64,000 nucleotides of DNA, taken from positions 6,946,001 through 7,010,000 of the forward strand of contig NZ_CP109137.1 of NCBI RefSeq assembly GCF_035918095.1, read 5' to 3'. Numbering within the stretch: position 1 is the stretch's first letter; each line of letters starts with the position of its first letter. Under the pieces are notes generated by a model. It did not search any database and was not told the origin of the DNA. It was given only the letters and a program-made list of their open reading frames with translations. Origin of the DNA: Streptomyces sp. NBC_01750 (lineage in GTDB: Bacteria > Actinomycetota > Actinomycetes > Streptomycetales > Streptomycetaceae). The translations under genes and the position numbers were made by a program. Below, piece after piece: positions 1 through 7,250 of the stretch.

Positions 1-525
1 GCCGTTGGTGCCGGCTCTGTCCTCGGTCTCCTCGCAGGTGAGCCAGGTGCCCCACGGAGTGGGTCCGCCCGCGCAGTTCACGGCAGTGCCCGCGATGGCT
101 ACGCGCTCGGACAGCACATTGTTGCGGCTGTCCAGCTCAAGGGCCGTACAGCCGCCCTTGCCCATCGGGTCGTAGGTGAGGCCCTCGACGGCCGGGACAG
201 CGATCTTTGCGGTGACGCGGTTCTCGTGGTTGCGGACCAGATGGACGCGGCCGCGGCGGCCGGCGAAGGCCGACATGCCGTCGTGGTTGCTGGGCACCTT
301 GCCCTCGCCCGAGCGCAGTTGATCTCCCTCGCGGGAGAGGACCCGGTAGCGGAAACCTTTTGGCAGATCGAGCAGCCCGGCCGGGTCGGGGACGAGCGGG
401 CCGTACCCGCTGTGCCCGCGGGCGGCAGCGGTGCCCGCGAAGAGTTCGGAGAAGGCACCGGTGAAGGCGATCCCGGCGCTCAACGCACCGGTACGTGCCA
501 GGACTTGACGTCGTGTTGCGGACAT
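1..525 (-). CDS. PhoX-family (DUF839) alkaline phosphatase, N-terminal part, runs off the window
   Basis: The visible 175 residues begin with a twin-arginine signal (RRQVLARTG followed by an Ala/Gly-rich hydrophobic stretch), so the protein is probably exported folded by Tat. Residues after about 40 carry PhoX/DUF839 features: PDPAGLLDLPKGFRYRVLS, VPSNHDGMSAF, VRNHEN, then GTAVNCAGGPTPWGTWLTCEET, which contains the conserved Glu of this calcium/iron-dependent phosphatase fold. Family members hydrolyse phosphate monoesters outside the cell. The start ATG is the only one before the Tat motif. The 3' end lies beyond position 1, so completeness cannot be judged. PHO boxes were not identified upstream. 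Confidence 0.85.
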   Translation of the reverse strand, partial: MSATRRQVLARTGALSAGIAFTGAFSELFAGTAAARGHSGYGPLVPDPAGLLDLPKGFRYRVLSREGDQLRSGEGKVPSNHDGMSAFAGRRGRVHLVRNHENRVTAKIAVPAVEGLTYDPMGKGGCTALELDSRNNVLSERVAIAGTAVNCAGGPTPWGTWLTCEETEDRAGTNG

Positions 526-695
526 GAGGCAACTCCCTGTGGGGGCACCGCCCATGCCGAAGGCCATGGGGGAGGAACAGGAGACGTGACCCGCACGTGT
601 GTATCACGCAGTCCGGTGGGACGAGAACCGTGCGGGCCACTATGCCTTTGTGCGTCGCTGTGCTTGTCGCCGTGCCCCGGCGGGGTCAGGCGGGG

Positions 696-1121
696 TCAGG
701 CGAGGGAAGCGCTGAGCGTGATCGCCGTACCTGTGAGGGCCTGGCTCACCGGGCAGTTCTTCTTGGCGTCCTCGGCGGCCGCGGCGAACCCGTCCGCGTC
801 CAGCCCGGGGACCTCGCCCTGCACGGTGAGGTGGATGCCGGTGATGCCCTCACCGGGCTGGAAGGTCACATCTGCCTTGGTCTCCAGCCGGGTTGGCGGG
901 GTGCCCGCGCCGGTCAGACCGTGCGAGAGGGCCATGGAGAAGCAGCTCGAGTGGGCGGCCGCGATGAGCTCCTCGGGACTGGTCCTGCCGTTGGCCTGCT
1001 CGGCGCGGGACGGCCAGTTGACCGGGTAGCTGCCAATGCCCGACGAGTCGAGGGTGACCGTGCCGGAGCCCTTGAGCAGCTCGCCTTCCCAGACCGTGTG
1101 CGCCGTACGCGTGGTGGCCAT
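696..1121 (-). CDS. osmC: OsmC/Ohr-family peroxidase
   Basis: The protein has 141 residues, the usual OsmC length. The peroxidatic cysteine is C60 in AAHSSCFSMAL and the resolving cysteine is C123 in AKKNCPVSQAL, both in the expected positions. Family members reduce organic hydroperoxides in the cytoplasm with thiol donors. An SD-like GGAAGGGAA precedes the ATG. The gene lies 50 bp downstream of zapE on the same strand but behind a hairpin, so it is probably transcribed separately. The next gene downstream is the Tat-exported phosphatase. Confidence 0.92.
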   Translation of the reverse strand: MATTRTAHTVWEGELLKGSGTVTLDSSGIGSYPVNWPSRAEQANGRTSPEELIAAAHSSCFSMALSHGLTGAGTPPTRLETKADVTFQPGEGITGIHLTVQGEVPGLDADGFAAAAEDAKKNCPVSQALTGTAITLSASLA

Positions 1122-1145
1122 GATGGTTCCCTTCCGGTGGCTAGA

Positions 1146-1167
1146 GGGCTTTCGGGCCCCAAAGCCC
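1146..1167 (-). terminator. Hairpin downstream of the ZapE-like gene
   Basis: GGGCTTT and AAAGCCC form a perfect 7-bp stem around an 8-nt GC-rich loop, starting 5 nt after the zapE stop. It has no clear T-tract, as is usual in Streptomyces. The call rests on position and symmetry only. Confidence 0.45.
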
Positions 1168-1172
1168 CAAAC

Positions 1173-2243
1173 CTACTGCCCCACAAGCCCCTTCGCGTCC
1201 CGAGCCAGCGCGGTGAGCCGCGAGATTGCCCGGAAGTACTTCTTTCGGTAGCCGCCGTTCAGCATCTCGTCGCTGAACAGCCGGTCGAAGGGCATGCCCG
1301 AGGCGAGCACCGGCACCTCCCGGTCGTACAGCCGGTCGGCGAGTACGACCAGGCGCAGCGCCGTCGACTGGTCGGGGATGGGCCGGACATCGGTGAGGCA
1401 GACCGCGCGCAGACCGTCGGTGAGCGCCCCGTACCGGCTCGGATGGACCTTCGCGAGGTGCTCGAGGAGATGCGGGAAGTCGTCGAGGGACGCGCCTTCG
1501 GTGGCGTACGCGGTCTTGGCGACCTGCTCGTCGGAGTAGGGGGGAGGCGCCTCGGGCAGCCCGCGGTGACGGTAGTCCTCGCCGTCGATCCGCAGCGGGC
1601 GGAAGTGTGCGGACAGCCCTTGGATCTCGCGGAGGAAGTCGGCGGCGGCGAACCGGCCCTCGCCGAGCTTGCCGGGCAGCGTGTTGGAGGTGGCCGCCAG
1701 CGCGACGCCCGCGTCGACGAGCTTCCCGAGCAGCGTCGACACGAGGACGGTGTCGCCCGGGTCGTCGAGTTCGAATTCGTCGATGCAGAGGAGCCGGTGC
1801 CCGCTCAGCGTCTGCACGGTCTGCTGGAAGCCGAGCGCGCCCACCAGGTTCGTCAGCTCGACAAAGGTGCCGAAAGCTTTGAGCGGGGCCTCCGCCGGGG
1901 TGGCGTGCCAGAGGGAGGCCAGCAGATGGGTCTTGCCGACGCCGTAGCCGCCGTCGAGATAGACGCCGCGCGGTCCGGTGGGGGCCGCGGGCTTCTTGCT
2001 GAACCACTTGCGTTTGGCGGCGCCGCTCGCGTGCGCCCCGCCGAGGCCCGCCGCGAAGGAGCCCAGCACCGAGACCGCCTCGGTCTGGCTGGGCTGGTTC
2101 GGGTCGGGGACGTAGGTGTCGAAGCGCACCGAGTCGAAGCGCGGCGGCGGCACCATCTCGGCGACCAGACGGTCGGCGGGTACGCGCGGCTCGCGGGCGC
2201 ACAGGGACAGTGGGACTGCTTCGGTTATGGGGCTTGTCGACAC
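1173..2243 (-). CDS. zapE: ZapE-like (AFG1/LACE1) cell-division ATPase
   Basis: An AFG1-type P-loop ATPase of 356 residues. Walker A is GGYGVGKTHL, Walker B is LLCIDEFELDD, and sensor-like residues follow in ALAATSNTLP. ZapE in proteobacteria binds FtsZ and acts on constriction; the role in actinomycetes is inferred from family membership. I chose the GTG at 2243 because family homology begins just after it. There is no SD, and a TACAGT hexamer lies 8 nt upstream, which suggests a leaderless transcript. A longer in-frame reading to 2282 would overlap the divergent reductase gene. It shares a 37-bp intergenic region with that gene. Confidence 0.85.
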   Translation of the reverse strand: MSTSPITEAVPLSLCAREPRVPADRLVAEMVPPPRFDSVRFDTYVPDPNQPSQTEAVSVLGSFAAGLGGAHASGAAKRKWFSKKPAAPTGPRGVYLDGGYGVGKTHLLASLWHATPAEAPLKAFGTFVELTNLVGALGFQQTVQTLSGHRLLCIDEFELDDPGDTVLVSTLLGKLVDAGVALAATSNTLPGKLGEGRFAAADFLREIQGLSAHFRPLRIDGEDYRHRGLPEAPPPYSDEQVAKTAYATEGASLDDFPHLLEHLAKVHPSRYGALTDGLRAVCLTDVRPIPDQSTALRLVVLADRLYDREVPVLASGMPFDRLFSDEMLNGGYRKKYFRAISRLTALARDAKGLVGQ

Positions 2244-2256
2244 AGTTCCCAACTGT
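2242..2256. promoter_or_regulatory. Perfect palindrome in the zapE / reductase divergent promoter
   Basis: ACAGTTCCCAACTGT is a 6-3-6 perfect inverted repeat. Its right arm overlaps the candidate minus-strand -10 (TACAGT, 2257-2252) and its left edge touches the zapE GTG. On the plus strand, CAGACT at 2268-2273 is 7 nt before the reductase ATG and could be its -10. The site could be an operator that shuts both genes, but no cognate regulator is visible. Confidence 0.35.
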
Positions 2257-2280
2257 AAGGGCCGTGCCAGACTGCACAGC

Positions 2281-3042
2281 ATGCGACGCCTGTTCCCTGT
2301 GACCGATCAGACAGCCGCCGTGGATCGTGAGTGGTCCCTGGACGAGCTGGCCGACGCCTATGGGTACCCGGACGGGGGTGGACCCTGGCTGCGGGCGAAC
2401 ATGGTCTCCTCGCTGGACGGGGCGGCCCAGCACGAGGGCCGGTCGCAGCCGATCTCCTCCGACACGGACATGCGGATCTTCGGCACCCTGCGGGGTCTCG
2501 CCGACGCGGTCGTGGTCGGCGCGGAAACGGTACGCCTCGAGGGCTACCGGCCCGCCCGGGCCCGGGAAGCCTTCGCCGAGCGGCGGGCCGCTGCCGGACA
2601 GGGCCCCGCCCCCGCCATCGTCGTGGTCAGCGCCTCGCTCGACCTGGACTTCTCGCTTCCGCTGTTCGCCCGGCCGCTCGTTCCGACGCTCCTGCTGACG
2701 GGGGCCGCGGCGCCCCCGGACCGTATCCGTGCGGCGGAGAGGGCGGGCGCGGAGGTGGTGATCGCCGGGGACGGCCCCGGGGTGGAGCCGCCCAGGGCGG
2801 TACGGGCGCTCGCCGAGCGGGGACTGGTCCGGCTGCTCACCGAGGGCGGGCCACGGCTGCTGGGCCAGTTCGTGGCGGCCGGGGCGCTGGACGAGCTGTG
2901 TCTGACCCTGTCGCCGACGCTGACGGCGGGGGACGCGCAGCGGATCGCGGGCGGACCGGCGCTGGCCGTTCCGGAGAGGTTCGCCATGGCATCGGTACTG
3001 GAGGAGGCAGGGTTCCTTTTCACCCGCTACCGTCGCATCTGA
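2281..3042 (+). CDS. Pyrimidine reductase-like protein (RibD C-terminal domain)
   Basis: The 253-residue product matches the RibD_C / dihydrofolate-reductase-like fold: LRANMVSSLDGAAQ near residue 40, then DMRIFGTLRGLADAVVVGAETVRLEGYRP, and near the C-terminus LLTEGGPRLLGQFVAAGALDEL. Stand-alone members reduce aminopyrimidine or related substrates with NADPH; the substrate here is unknown. No SD precedes the ATG, and a plausible -10 lies 7 nt upstream, so translation is probably leaderless. There is no riboflavin gene nearby, so a role in riboflavin synthesis is not supported by context. Confidence 0.85.
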   Translation: MRRLFPVTDQTAAVDREWSLDELADAYGYPDGGGPWLRANMVSSLDGAAQHEGRSQPISSDTDMRIFGTLRGLADAVVVGAETVRLEGYRPARAREAFAERRAAAGQGPAPAIVVVSASLDLDFSLPLFARPLVPTLLLTGAAAPPDRIRAAERAGAEVVIAGDGPGVEPPRAVRALAERGLVRLLTEGGPRLLGQFVAAGALDELCLTLSPTLTAGDAQRIAGGPALAVPERFAMASVLEEAGFLFTRYRRI

Positions 3043-3148
3043 CAATCGGCGGAACTTACCGTTCCGGTTAGTTTCGGCGGGGCACACTTAGCCTCGCAGA
3101 CCCCGTGCGGGCACGGGGAAGGATGGTTTCCGCAGAAGGGCTCCTGAC

Positions 3149-3619
3149 GTGTTCACAAGCGTACTTATGATCGAGAAGCCTCTGACCCCCGAAGACGTTG
3201 AATTCGTCACCACTCTGCACGGAGAAGAGGACATCTCCTTCATTGTGCTGATGCAGCCCCGAGGCGATCAGGCCGATCTGCTGCTGCGCGCCATCGACGA
3301 CGTGGCGCTCGGCGAGCTGAAGGAAGCCGTCCGCGAGGGCGACGAGCCCGAGGGCCAGGACGCCAAGGGCCCGGCCGAGCTCGCCCTGGAGCACTCGCTC
3401 GGGGCGCTGCGCGTGGCGGGCTGCGAGGCCGTCGGCCAGGTTGTCGAGGACCATCCGCTGGACAAGCTGAAGTCCGTGGTGGACGAATCGGGCGCCGATG
3501 AGGTGATCGTGCTGACCGCTCCGCACTACGTGGAGGAGTTCTTCCACCGGGACTGGGCCTCCCGGGCCCGCCACAAGGTCGGCGTCCCCGTGCTCAAGCT
3601 CTTCGCGCACAGCGAATAG
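3149..3619 (+). CDS. Small conserved actinobacterial protein, often mislabelled indole-3-glycerol phosphate synthase
   Basis: A 156-residue cytoplasmic protein starting at a GTG preceded by AGAAGGG. It contains an alpha/beta pattern (SVLMIEK, ISFIVLMQ, DEVIVLTAP, VGVPVLKLF) reminiscent of a universal-stress or nucleotide-binding fold, with a charged acidic middle. From memory, relatives in databases are sometimes called indole-3-glycerol phosphate synthase, but the protein is far too short for a TIM barrel and shows no TrpC active-site motif. A 7-bp hairpin (CCCCGTG/CACGGGG, about 3101-3118) lies in its leader. Function unknown. It precedes murC by 72 bp on the same strand. Confidence 0.7.
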   Translation: MFTSVLMIEKPLTPEDVEFVTTLHGEEDISFIVLMQPRGDQADLLLRAIDDVALGELKEAVREGDEPEGQDAKGPAELALEHSLGALRVAGCEAVGQVVEDHPLDKLKSVVDESGADEVIVLTAPHYVEEFFHRDWASRARHKVGVPVLKLFAHSE

Positions 3620-3691
3620 GCTGGAGGCTCGCACATACCCCCGCAGCGGTACGTGCACATCTCTACTCGTACATCTTGGGGAGACACACGC

Positions 3692-5086
3692 ATGGCACCC
3701 GCCGTCCCTAGCGCCCTGGAACGCCCGCACTTCATCGGCATCGGCGGCGCCGGAATGTCGGGCATCGCGAAGATTCTCGCCCAGCGCGGCGCGAAGGTCG
3801 CCGGCAGCGACGCGAGGGAGTCGGCCACGGCGGATGCCCTGCGCGCGCTCGGCGTCACCGTCCACATCGGGCACGCGACCGAGCACCTGGCGACCGACGC
3901 CAGCTGCGTCGTCGTCTCCAGCGCGATCCGCGCCGACAACCCGGAGCTGGCACGCGCGGCCGAGCTCTCCGTGCCGGTCGTCCACCGCTCCGACGCGCTG
4001 GCCTCGCTGATGACCGGCCTGCGCTCGATCGCCGTCGCCGGCACCCACGGCAAGACCACCACGACGTCCATGCTGGCCGTGGCCCTCACCGAGCTGGGGC
4101 TCGACCCCTCGTACGCGATCGGCGGCGACCTCGAAGGGCCGGGTACGAACTCCCGCCACGGCGCGGGCGACATCTTCGTCGCCGAGGCCGACGAGAGCGA
4201 CCGCAGCTTCCAGAAGTACGACCCCGAGGTCGCGATCGTCCTCAATGTCGAGCTCGACCACCATGCGAACTACGCCTCGATGGACGAGATCTATGACTCC
4301 TTCGAGACCTTCGTCGGCAAGGTCGTCCCCGGCGGCACGCTGGTGATCTCCGCGGACCAGCCCGGCGCGGTCGAGCTCACCGCGCGTGTCCGCGACCTGT
4401 CCACGCTGAATGTCGTCACCTACGGCAAGGCCGACTCCGCCGACGTCCGCGTCCACAAGGTCACCCCGCGCGGCCTCACCAGCGAGGTCACGGTCCTGCT
4501 CGGGGGCCGGTTCCTCACCTTCACCGTCTCGGTGCCCGGCAGCCACTACGCGCACAACGCCGTGGCCGCCCTCGCCGCGGGCGTCGCTCTCGGCATCCCG
4601 GCGCACAACCTCGCCTCGGCGATCGGCAAGTACACCGGCGTCAAGCGCCGCCTCCAGCTCAAGGGCGAGGCCGCCGGCGTCCAGGTCATCGACTCGTACG
4701 CGCACCACCCGACCGAGATGACCGCCGACCTCGAGGCCATGCGCGGCGCGGTGACGGACGCCCGGCTGCTGGTCGTCTTCCAGCCGCACCTCTTCTCCCG
4801 TACGCAGGAACTCGGCGCGGAGATGGGCCAGGCGCTCGCGCTGTCGGACGCCTCGGTCGTCCTCGACATCTACCCGGCCCGTGAGGACCCGATCCCGGGC
4901 ATCACCAGCACCCTGATCATCGACGCGGCCCGCGCGGCAGGCGCGGATGTCACGGCAGTCCACGACAAGGCGACCGTCCCCGACGTCATCGCGGGAATGG
5001 CGAAGCCCGGCGATCTTGTTCTCACCATGGGTGCGGGCGATGTCACGGACCTCGGTCCCGCGATCCTGGCCCGCCTGTCGAACTGA
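3692..5086 (+). CDS. murC: UDP-N-acetylmuramate--L-alanine ligase
   Basis: The 464-residue product joins L-alanine to UDP-MurNAc with ATP, the first amino-acid addition of peptidoglycan stem synthesis in the cytoplasm. Seen directly: the N-terminal nucleotide-binding FIGIGGAGMSGIAKIL, the ATP loop AVAGTHGKTTTTSMLA, the central AEADESDRSF and NVELDHHANY, and the C-terminal DSYAHHPTEM and VFQPHLFSRT. GGGGAGA sits 8 nt before the ATG at 3692. An upstream in-frame GTG at 3653 lacks an SD. Unlike in many bacteria the gene stands outside a division/cell-wall cluster. It is followed after 12 bp by msrB, so the two are probably cotranscribed. Confidence 0.95.
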   Translation: MAPAVPSALERPHFIGIGGAGMSGIAKILAQRGAKVAGSDARESATADALRALGVTVHIGHATEHLATDASCVVVSSAIRADNPELARAAELSVPVVHRSDALASLMTGLRSIAVAGTHGKTTTTSMLAVALTELGLDPSYAIGGDLEGPGTNSRHGAGDIFVAEADESDRSFQKYDPEVAIVLNVELDHHANYASMDEIYDSFETFVGKVVPGGTLVISADQPGAVELTARVRDLSTLNVVTYGKADSADVRVHKVTPRGLTSEVTVLLGGRFLTFTVSVPGSHYAHNAVAALAAGVALGIPAHNLASAIGKYTGVKRRLQLKGEAAGVQVIDSYAHHPTEMTADLEAMRGAVTDARLLVVFQPHLFSRTQELGAEMGQALALSDASVVLDIYPAREDPIPGITSTLIIDAARAAGADVTAVHDKATVPDVIAGMAKPGDLVLTMGAGDVTDLGPAILARLSN

Positions 5087-5098
5087 GGGAGCCATTTC

Positions 5099-5506
5099 AT
5101 GTCGTACGACGTTGACAAGCCGGACGAGCAGTGGCGCGCGGAGCTGTCTCCCGCGGAGTACGCGGTACTGCGCCAGGCCGGCACCGAGCCCGCCTTCGTC
5201 GGTGAGTACACCGACACCAAGACCGCCGGCGTGTACTCCTGCCGGGCGTGCGGCGCAGAGCTGTTCCGCTCCGACACGAAATTCGAGTCGCACTGCGGCT
5301 GGCCGTCCTTCTACGACCCGAAGGACACCGACGCGGTCGAGCTGATCGAGGACCGCTCGCACGGGATGTCGCGCACGGAGGTGCGGTGCGCGCGGTGCGG
5401 GTCGCACCTTGGGCATGTGTTCGAGGGCGAGGGTTACGCGACGCCGACGGACCAGCGGTACTGCATCAACAGCATCTCGCTGCGGCTGGAGCCGGACGCG
5501 GGCTGA
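5099..5506 (+). CDS. msrB: Peptide-methionine (R)-S-oxide reductase
   Basis: A complete MsrB of 135 residues. Two CxxC pairs (CRACG and CARCG) form the structural zinc site. HCGWPSFYDP and the catalytic RYCINSISL motif are present. It repairs the R-epimer of methionine sulfoxide in oxidised proteins using thioredoxin. It begins 12 bp after murC and is followed by a strong hairpin, so murC-msrB forms a transcription unit. Confidence 0.95.
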   Translation: MSYDVDKPDEQWRAELSPAEYAVLRQAGTEPAFVGEYTDTKTAGVYSCRACGAELFRSDTKFESHCGWPSFYDPKDTDAVELIEDRSHGMSRTEVRCARCGSHLGHVFEGEGYATPTDQRYCINSISLRLEPDAG

Positions 5507-5538
5507 TTCCGCGGACGGAAAATCGGCTGCGAGGGACC

Positions 5539-5569
5539 ATCGGGCCCGCCCACACTGGGCGGGCCCGAT
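5539..5569 (+). terminator. Terminator of murC-msrB
   Basis: ATCGGGCCCGCCC and GGGCGGGCCCGAT form a perfect 13-bp stem with a 5-nt loop (ACACT), followed by CTTCTTCTCC. It begins 32 bp after the msrB stop. Confidence 0.85.
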
Positions 5570-5570
5570 C

Positions 5571-5681
5571 TTCTTCTCCGAGTTCGCCGAAGGAACACCA
5601 CCGCGTGCAGGCCGCCGGTTCCTCGACGAGCTGAACGCCGCCGCTCCGGACGTCCAGAAGGCGTTCTACTCGCTGACACAT
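5571..5681 (+). pseudogene. Possible 5' fragment of the metallopeptidase/VWA gene broken by the IS element
   Basis: The plus-strand frame reads RAGRRFLDELNAAAPDVQKAF and then YSLTHG, after which it runs straight into inverted tnpA sequence. The stretch is gene-like, lies directly after the msrB terminator, and points the same way as the metallopeptidase/VWA fragment on the far side of the IS. I infer it is the N-terminal part of that gene. No convincing start codon is left in frame. The link to the 3' fragment is not proved by sequence overlap, because the middle of the gene is missing. Confidence 0.35.
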
Positions 5682-5883
5682 GGTCCTGCTCGCCGCTGAA
5701 CTGCTTCAGCTCGGCCTCGAAGTCTTGGCAGACCTCGCGCATGATCTCTTCGGTGCGAGTCAGCGTGGCGTCAGTGAATGCCTTACGTCGGTACTTGGTG
5801 ACGAAAACCAAGTGGGCGTGCAGGTTGTAGACGACGTGACGGCCCGTGCGTACGTCCGGATTCGGATTCCAGCGCGGCGACAT
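5680..5883 (-). pseudogene. tnpA: Truncated IS200-type transposase TnpA
   Basis: From the ATG at 5883 the frame reads a typical Y1 transposase N-terminus (HVVYNLHAHLVFVTKYRRKA, DFEAELKQF), reaching GEQDHV. In intact TnpA the next residues are HLL, completing the HUH metal-binding pair, and a catalytic tyrosine follows about 60 residues later. Here the sequence switches after the first histidine, so the HUH pair and the tyrosine are both absent. About 68 of roughly 140 residues remain. The protein cannot catalyse strand transfer. Confidence 0.85.
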
Positions 5884-5909
5884 TAGCCAACGGTAATAGA
5901 GTGGTTGCC

Positions 5910-7190
5910 ATGAGTGAGCACGACCTGGATAAGCGGCAGTTCGGGCATCGCGCCCGACTGGCACTGTCCCCTGCATGTGAGCTCAAGGCCGACGACCAGG
6001 CGCACGCTGCCCGCACGATGTGGAATCTCCTTCACGCGTGGTGGCAGATGATGCCGAAGGAAAAGCGGACGCTCGCGAGCGCGGATGCCGAGATCCGCCA
6101 GGCCCGTAAGGACATCGACTTCCTCGCAAGTCTGCCGGCCCAGGCCGCGCAAGCCGTGTTGAAGACGTACTTCCAGGCGTGGAAGAACTGCTGGGACGGC
6201 CGGGCGGATGCCCCGAACTTCAAGGGCCGCCTCCGGTCGGTGATGTCCGTGGACATCCCGCAGGGACGGGACCTGAACATCGTCCGTGTGCACCGCCGCT
6301 GGGGCATGGCCAACATCCCCAAGGTGGGCCGCGTCCGGTTCCGCTGGACCAAAGACCTCCCCGTGGGCAAGCACGCCAACAAAGAGAACCGCATCACTGG
6401 AGCGCGGCTGGTCAAGGACGCGCTCGGCTGGCACATCGCATTCCGCCTCCAGACCCTCGAAGCCAGGCCCGAGCCTCACCAGGGGCCTGAAGTCGGCATC
6501 GATGTCGGCGTCACCGTGCCCATCGCCCTGTCGGACGGCATCACCAAGAACCACGGCGAGTGGCTGACCAAGCAGGAGCAGTCCAAGCTCCTGCGACTGG
6601 AGCAGCGCGCCGCCCGACGCAAGCAGCACCGCAAGCCCGGTGAACGAACCAGCCGCCGTCTGCACCACACCTATGACCAGATCGCAGGACTGCGCGCGAA
6701 AGCCAAGCGTCGGGCCTTGGACTGGCAGCACCAGACGACCACCGCCATCGCCAAGCAGTACGGCACGATTGTGGTCGAAGCACTCACCATCACGAACATG
6801 GTCAAGTCCGCCAGGGGCACCGTCGAGTTGCCGGGGAAGAACGTCGCCCAGAAGTCGGGGCTGAACCGCTCCATCACCGGCGAAGCGTGGGGCCGTACGG
6901 TCACGATGCTGACGTACAAGACCGCCCAGTGCGGCGGCACCCTGCACAAGGTCCCGGCCCCCAAAACATCTCGGCGCTGTTCCGCGTGCGGCTTCATCAC
7001 GCCCGGCAGCCGGGAGGACCAGGCCACGTTCGTATGCAAGAATCCGGACTGCGGATGGTCAGGCAACGCCGACCACAACGCAGCCCGGAACATCCTGCAC
7101 CTTTACCGGATGGGCCTCGCGCTCATCCCGGCTGCCGGGAGGGCAGTCGTCAGGCGCGCGAAGCGCGTCAAGCCCGCTGCTGCAAGGTAA
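5910..7190 (+). CDS. tnpB: TnpB RNA-guided nuclease (OrfB, IS605 family), apparently intact
   Basis: The 426-residue product carries all catalytic parts of TnpB. The RuvC aspartate is D198 in GIDVGVTVPIAL, the glutamate is E290 in VVEALTITNM, and the last aspartate is D388 in NADHNAARNI. A four-cysteine zinc finger (CSACG, CKNPDCG) sits between the last two. TnpB proteins are ancestors of Cas12 and cut DNA matching the guide part of an RNA made from the element's right end. I chose ATG 5910; GTG 5901 is a close alternative and neither has a strong SD. No frameshift was seen, although its partner tnpA is destroyed. Confidence 0.88.
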   Translation: MSEHDLDKRQFGHRARLALSPACELKADDQAHAARTMWNLLHAWWQMMPKEKRTLASADAEIRQARKDIDFLASLPAQAAQAVLKTYFQAWKNCWDGRADAPNFKGRLRSVMSVDIPQGRDLNIVRVHRRWGMANIPKVGRVRFRWTKDLPVGKHANKENRITGARLVKDALGWHIAFRLQTLEARPEPHQGPEVGIDVGVTVPIALSDGITKNHGEWLTKQEQSKLLRLEQRAARRKQHRKPGERTSRRLHHTYDQIAGLRAKAKRRALDWQHQTTTAIAKQYGTIVVEALTITNMVKSARGTVELPGKNVAQKSGLNRSITGEAWGRTVTMLTYKTAQCGGTLHKVPAPKTSRRCSACGFITPGSREDQATFVCKNPDCGWSGNADHNAARNILHLYRMGLALIPAAGRAVVRRAKRVKPAAAR

Positions 7191-7250
7191 GCAGGAATCT
7201 CCCTGCTCCAGCCGGGAGAGCACTTCAAATCAACCCGCTGCGCACCTACC
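7191..7250 (+). ncRNA. Predicted 3' end of the TnpB guide RNA (omega/re RNA) and its guide segment
   Basis: TnpB guide RNAs overlap the 3' end of tnpB and the right end of the element, and their guide comes from the flanking DNA. Here the hairpin (7198-7219) and TTCAA (7224-7228) mark the scaffold end. The guide would begin at 7229 with ATCAACCCGCTGCGCACCTA, which is host sequence just before the broken metallopeptidase fragment. This is inferred from family knowledge; no transcript evidence exists here. Confidence 0.4.

Larger units (their letters stand above)
5680..7228 (+). mobile_element. Decayed IS200/IS605-family element (orphan TnpB)
   Basis: Divergent tnpA and tnpB genes mark an IS605-type element. 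The left part is lost: tnpA stops inside its HUH motif and joins host sequence at about 5680, so the left end and its hairpin are gone. The right end is preserved: TCTCCC and GGGAGA (7198-7203, 7214-7219) form a subterminal hairpin, followed by the cleavage-type pentamer TTCAA at 7224-7228. The element cannot move by itself but retains a full tnpB. It interrupts a gene carrying HEMLH and VWA motifs. Confidence 0.8.

Noticed and set aside
597..2258. Long plus-strand open frame opposite osmC and zapE, and similar long antisense frames across the window
   Set aside because: These arise from high-GC codon bias. They show Arg/Gly/Pro-rich low-complexity products, no family motifs and no start signals, and they lie opposite clear genes.
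3149..3619. Indole-3-glycerol phosphate synthase (TrpC)
   Set aside because: At 156 residues it is too short for the TIM barrel and lacks TrpC active-site motifs; there are no trp genes nearby.
5680..7228. A complete, mobile IS605 transposon
   Set aside because: The left end and the catalytic half of tnpA are missing.
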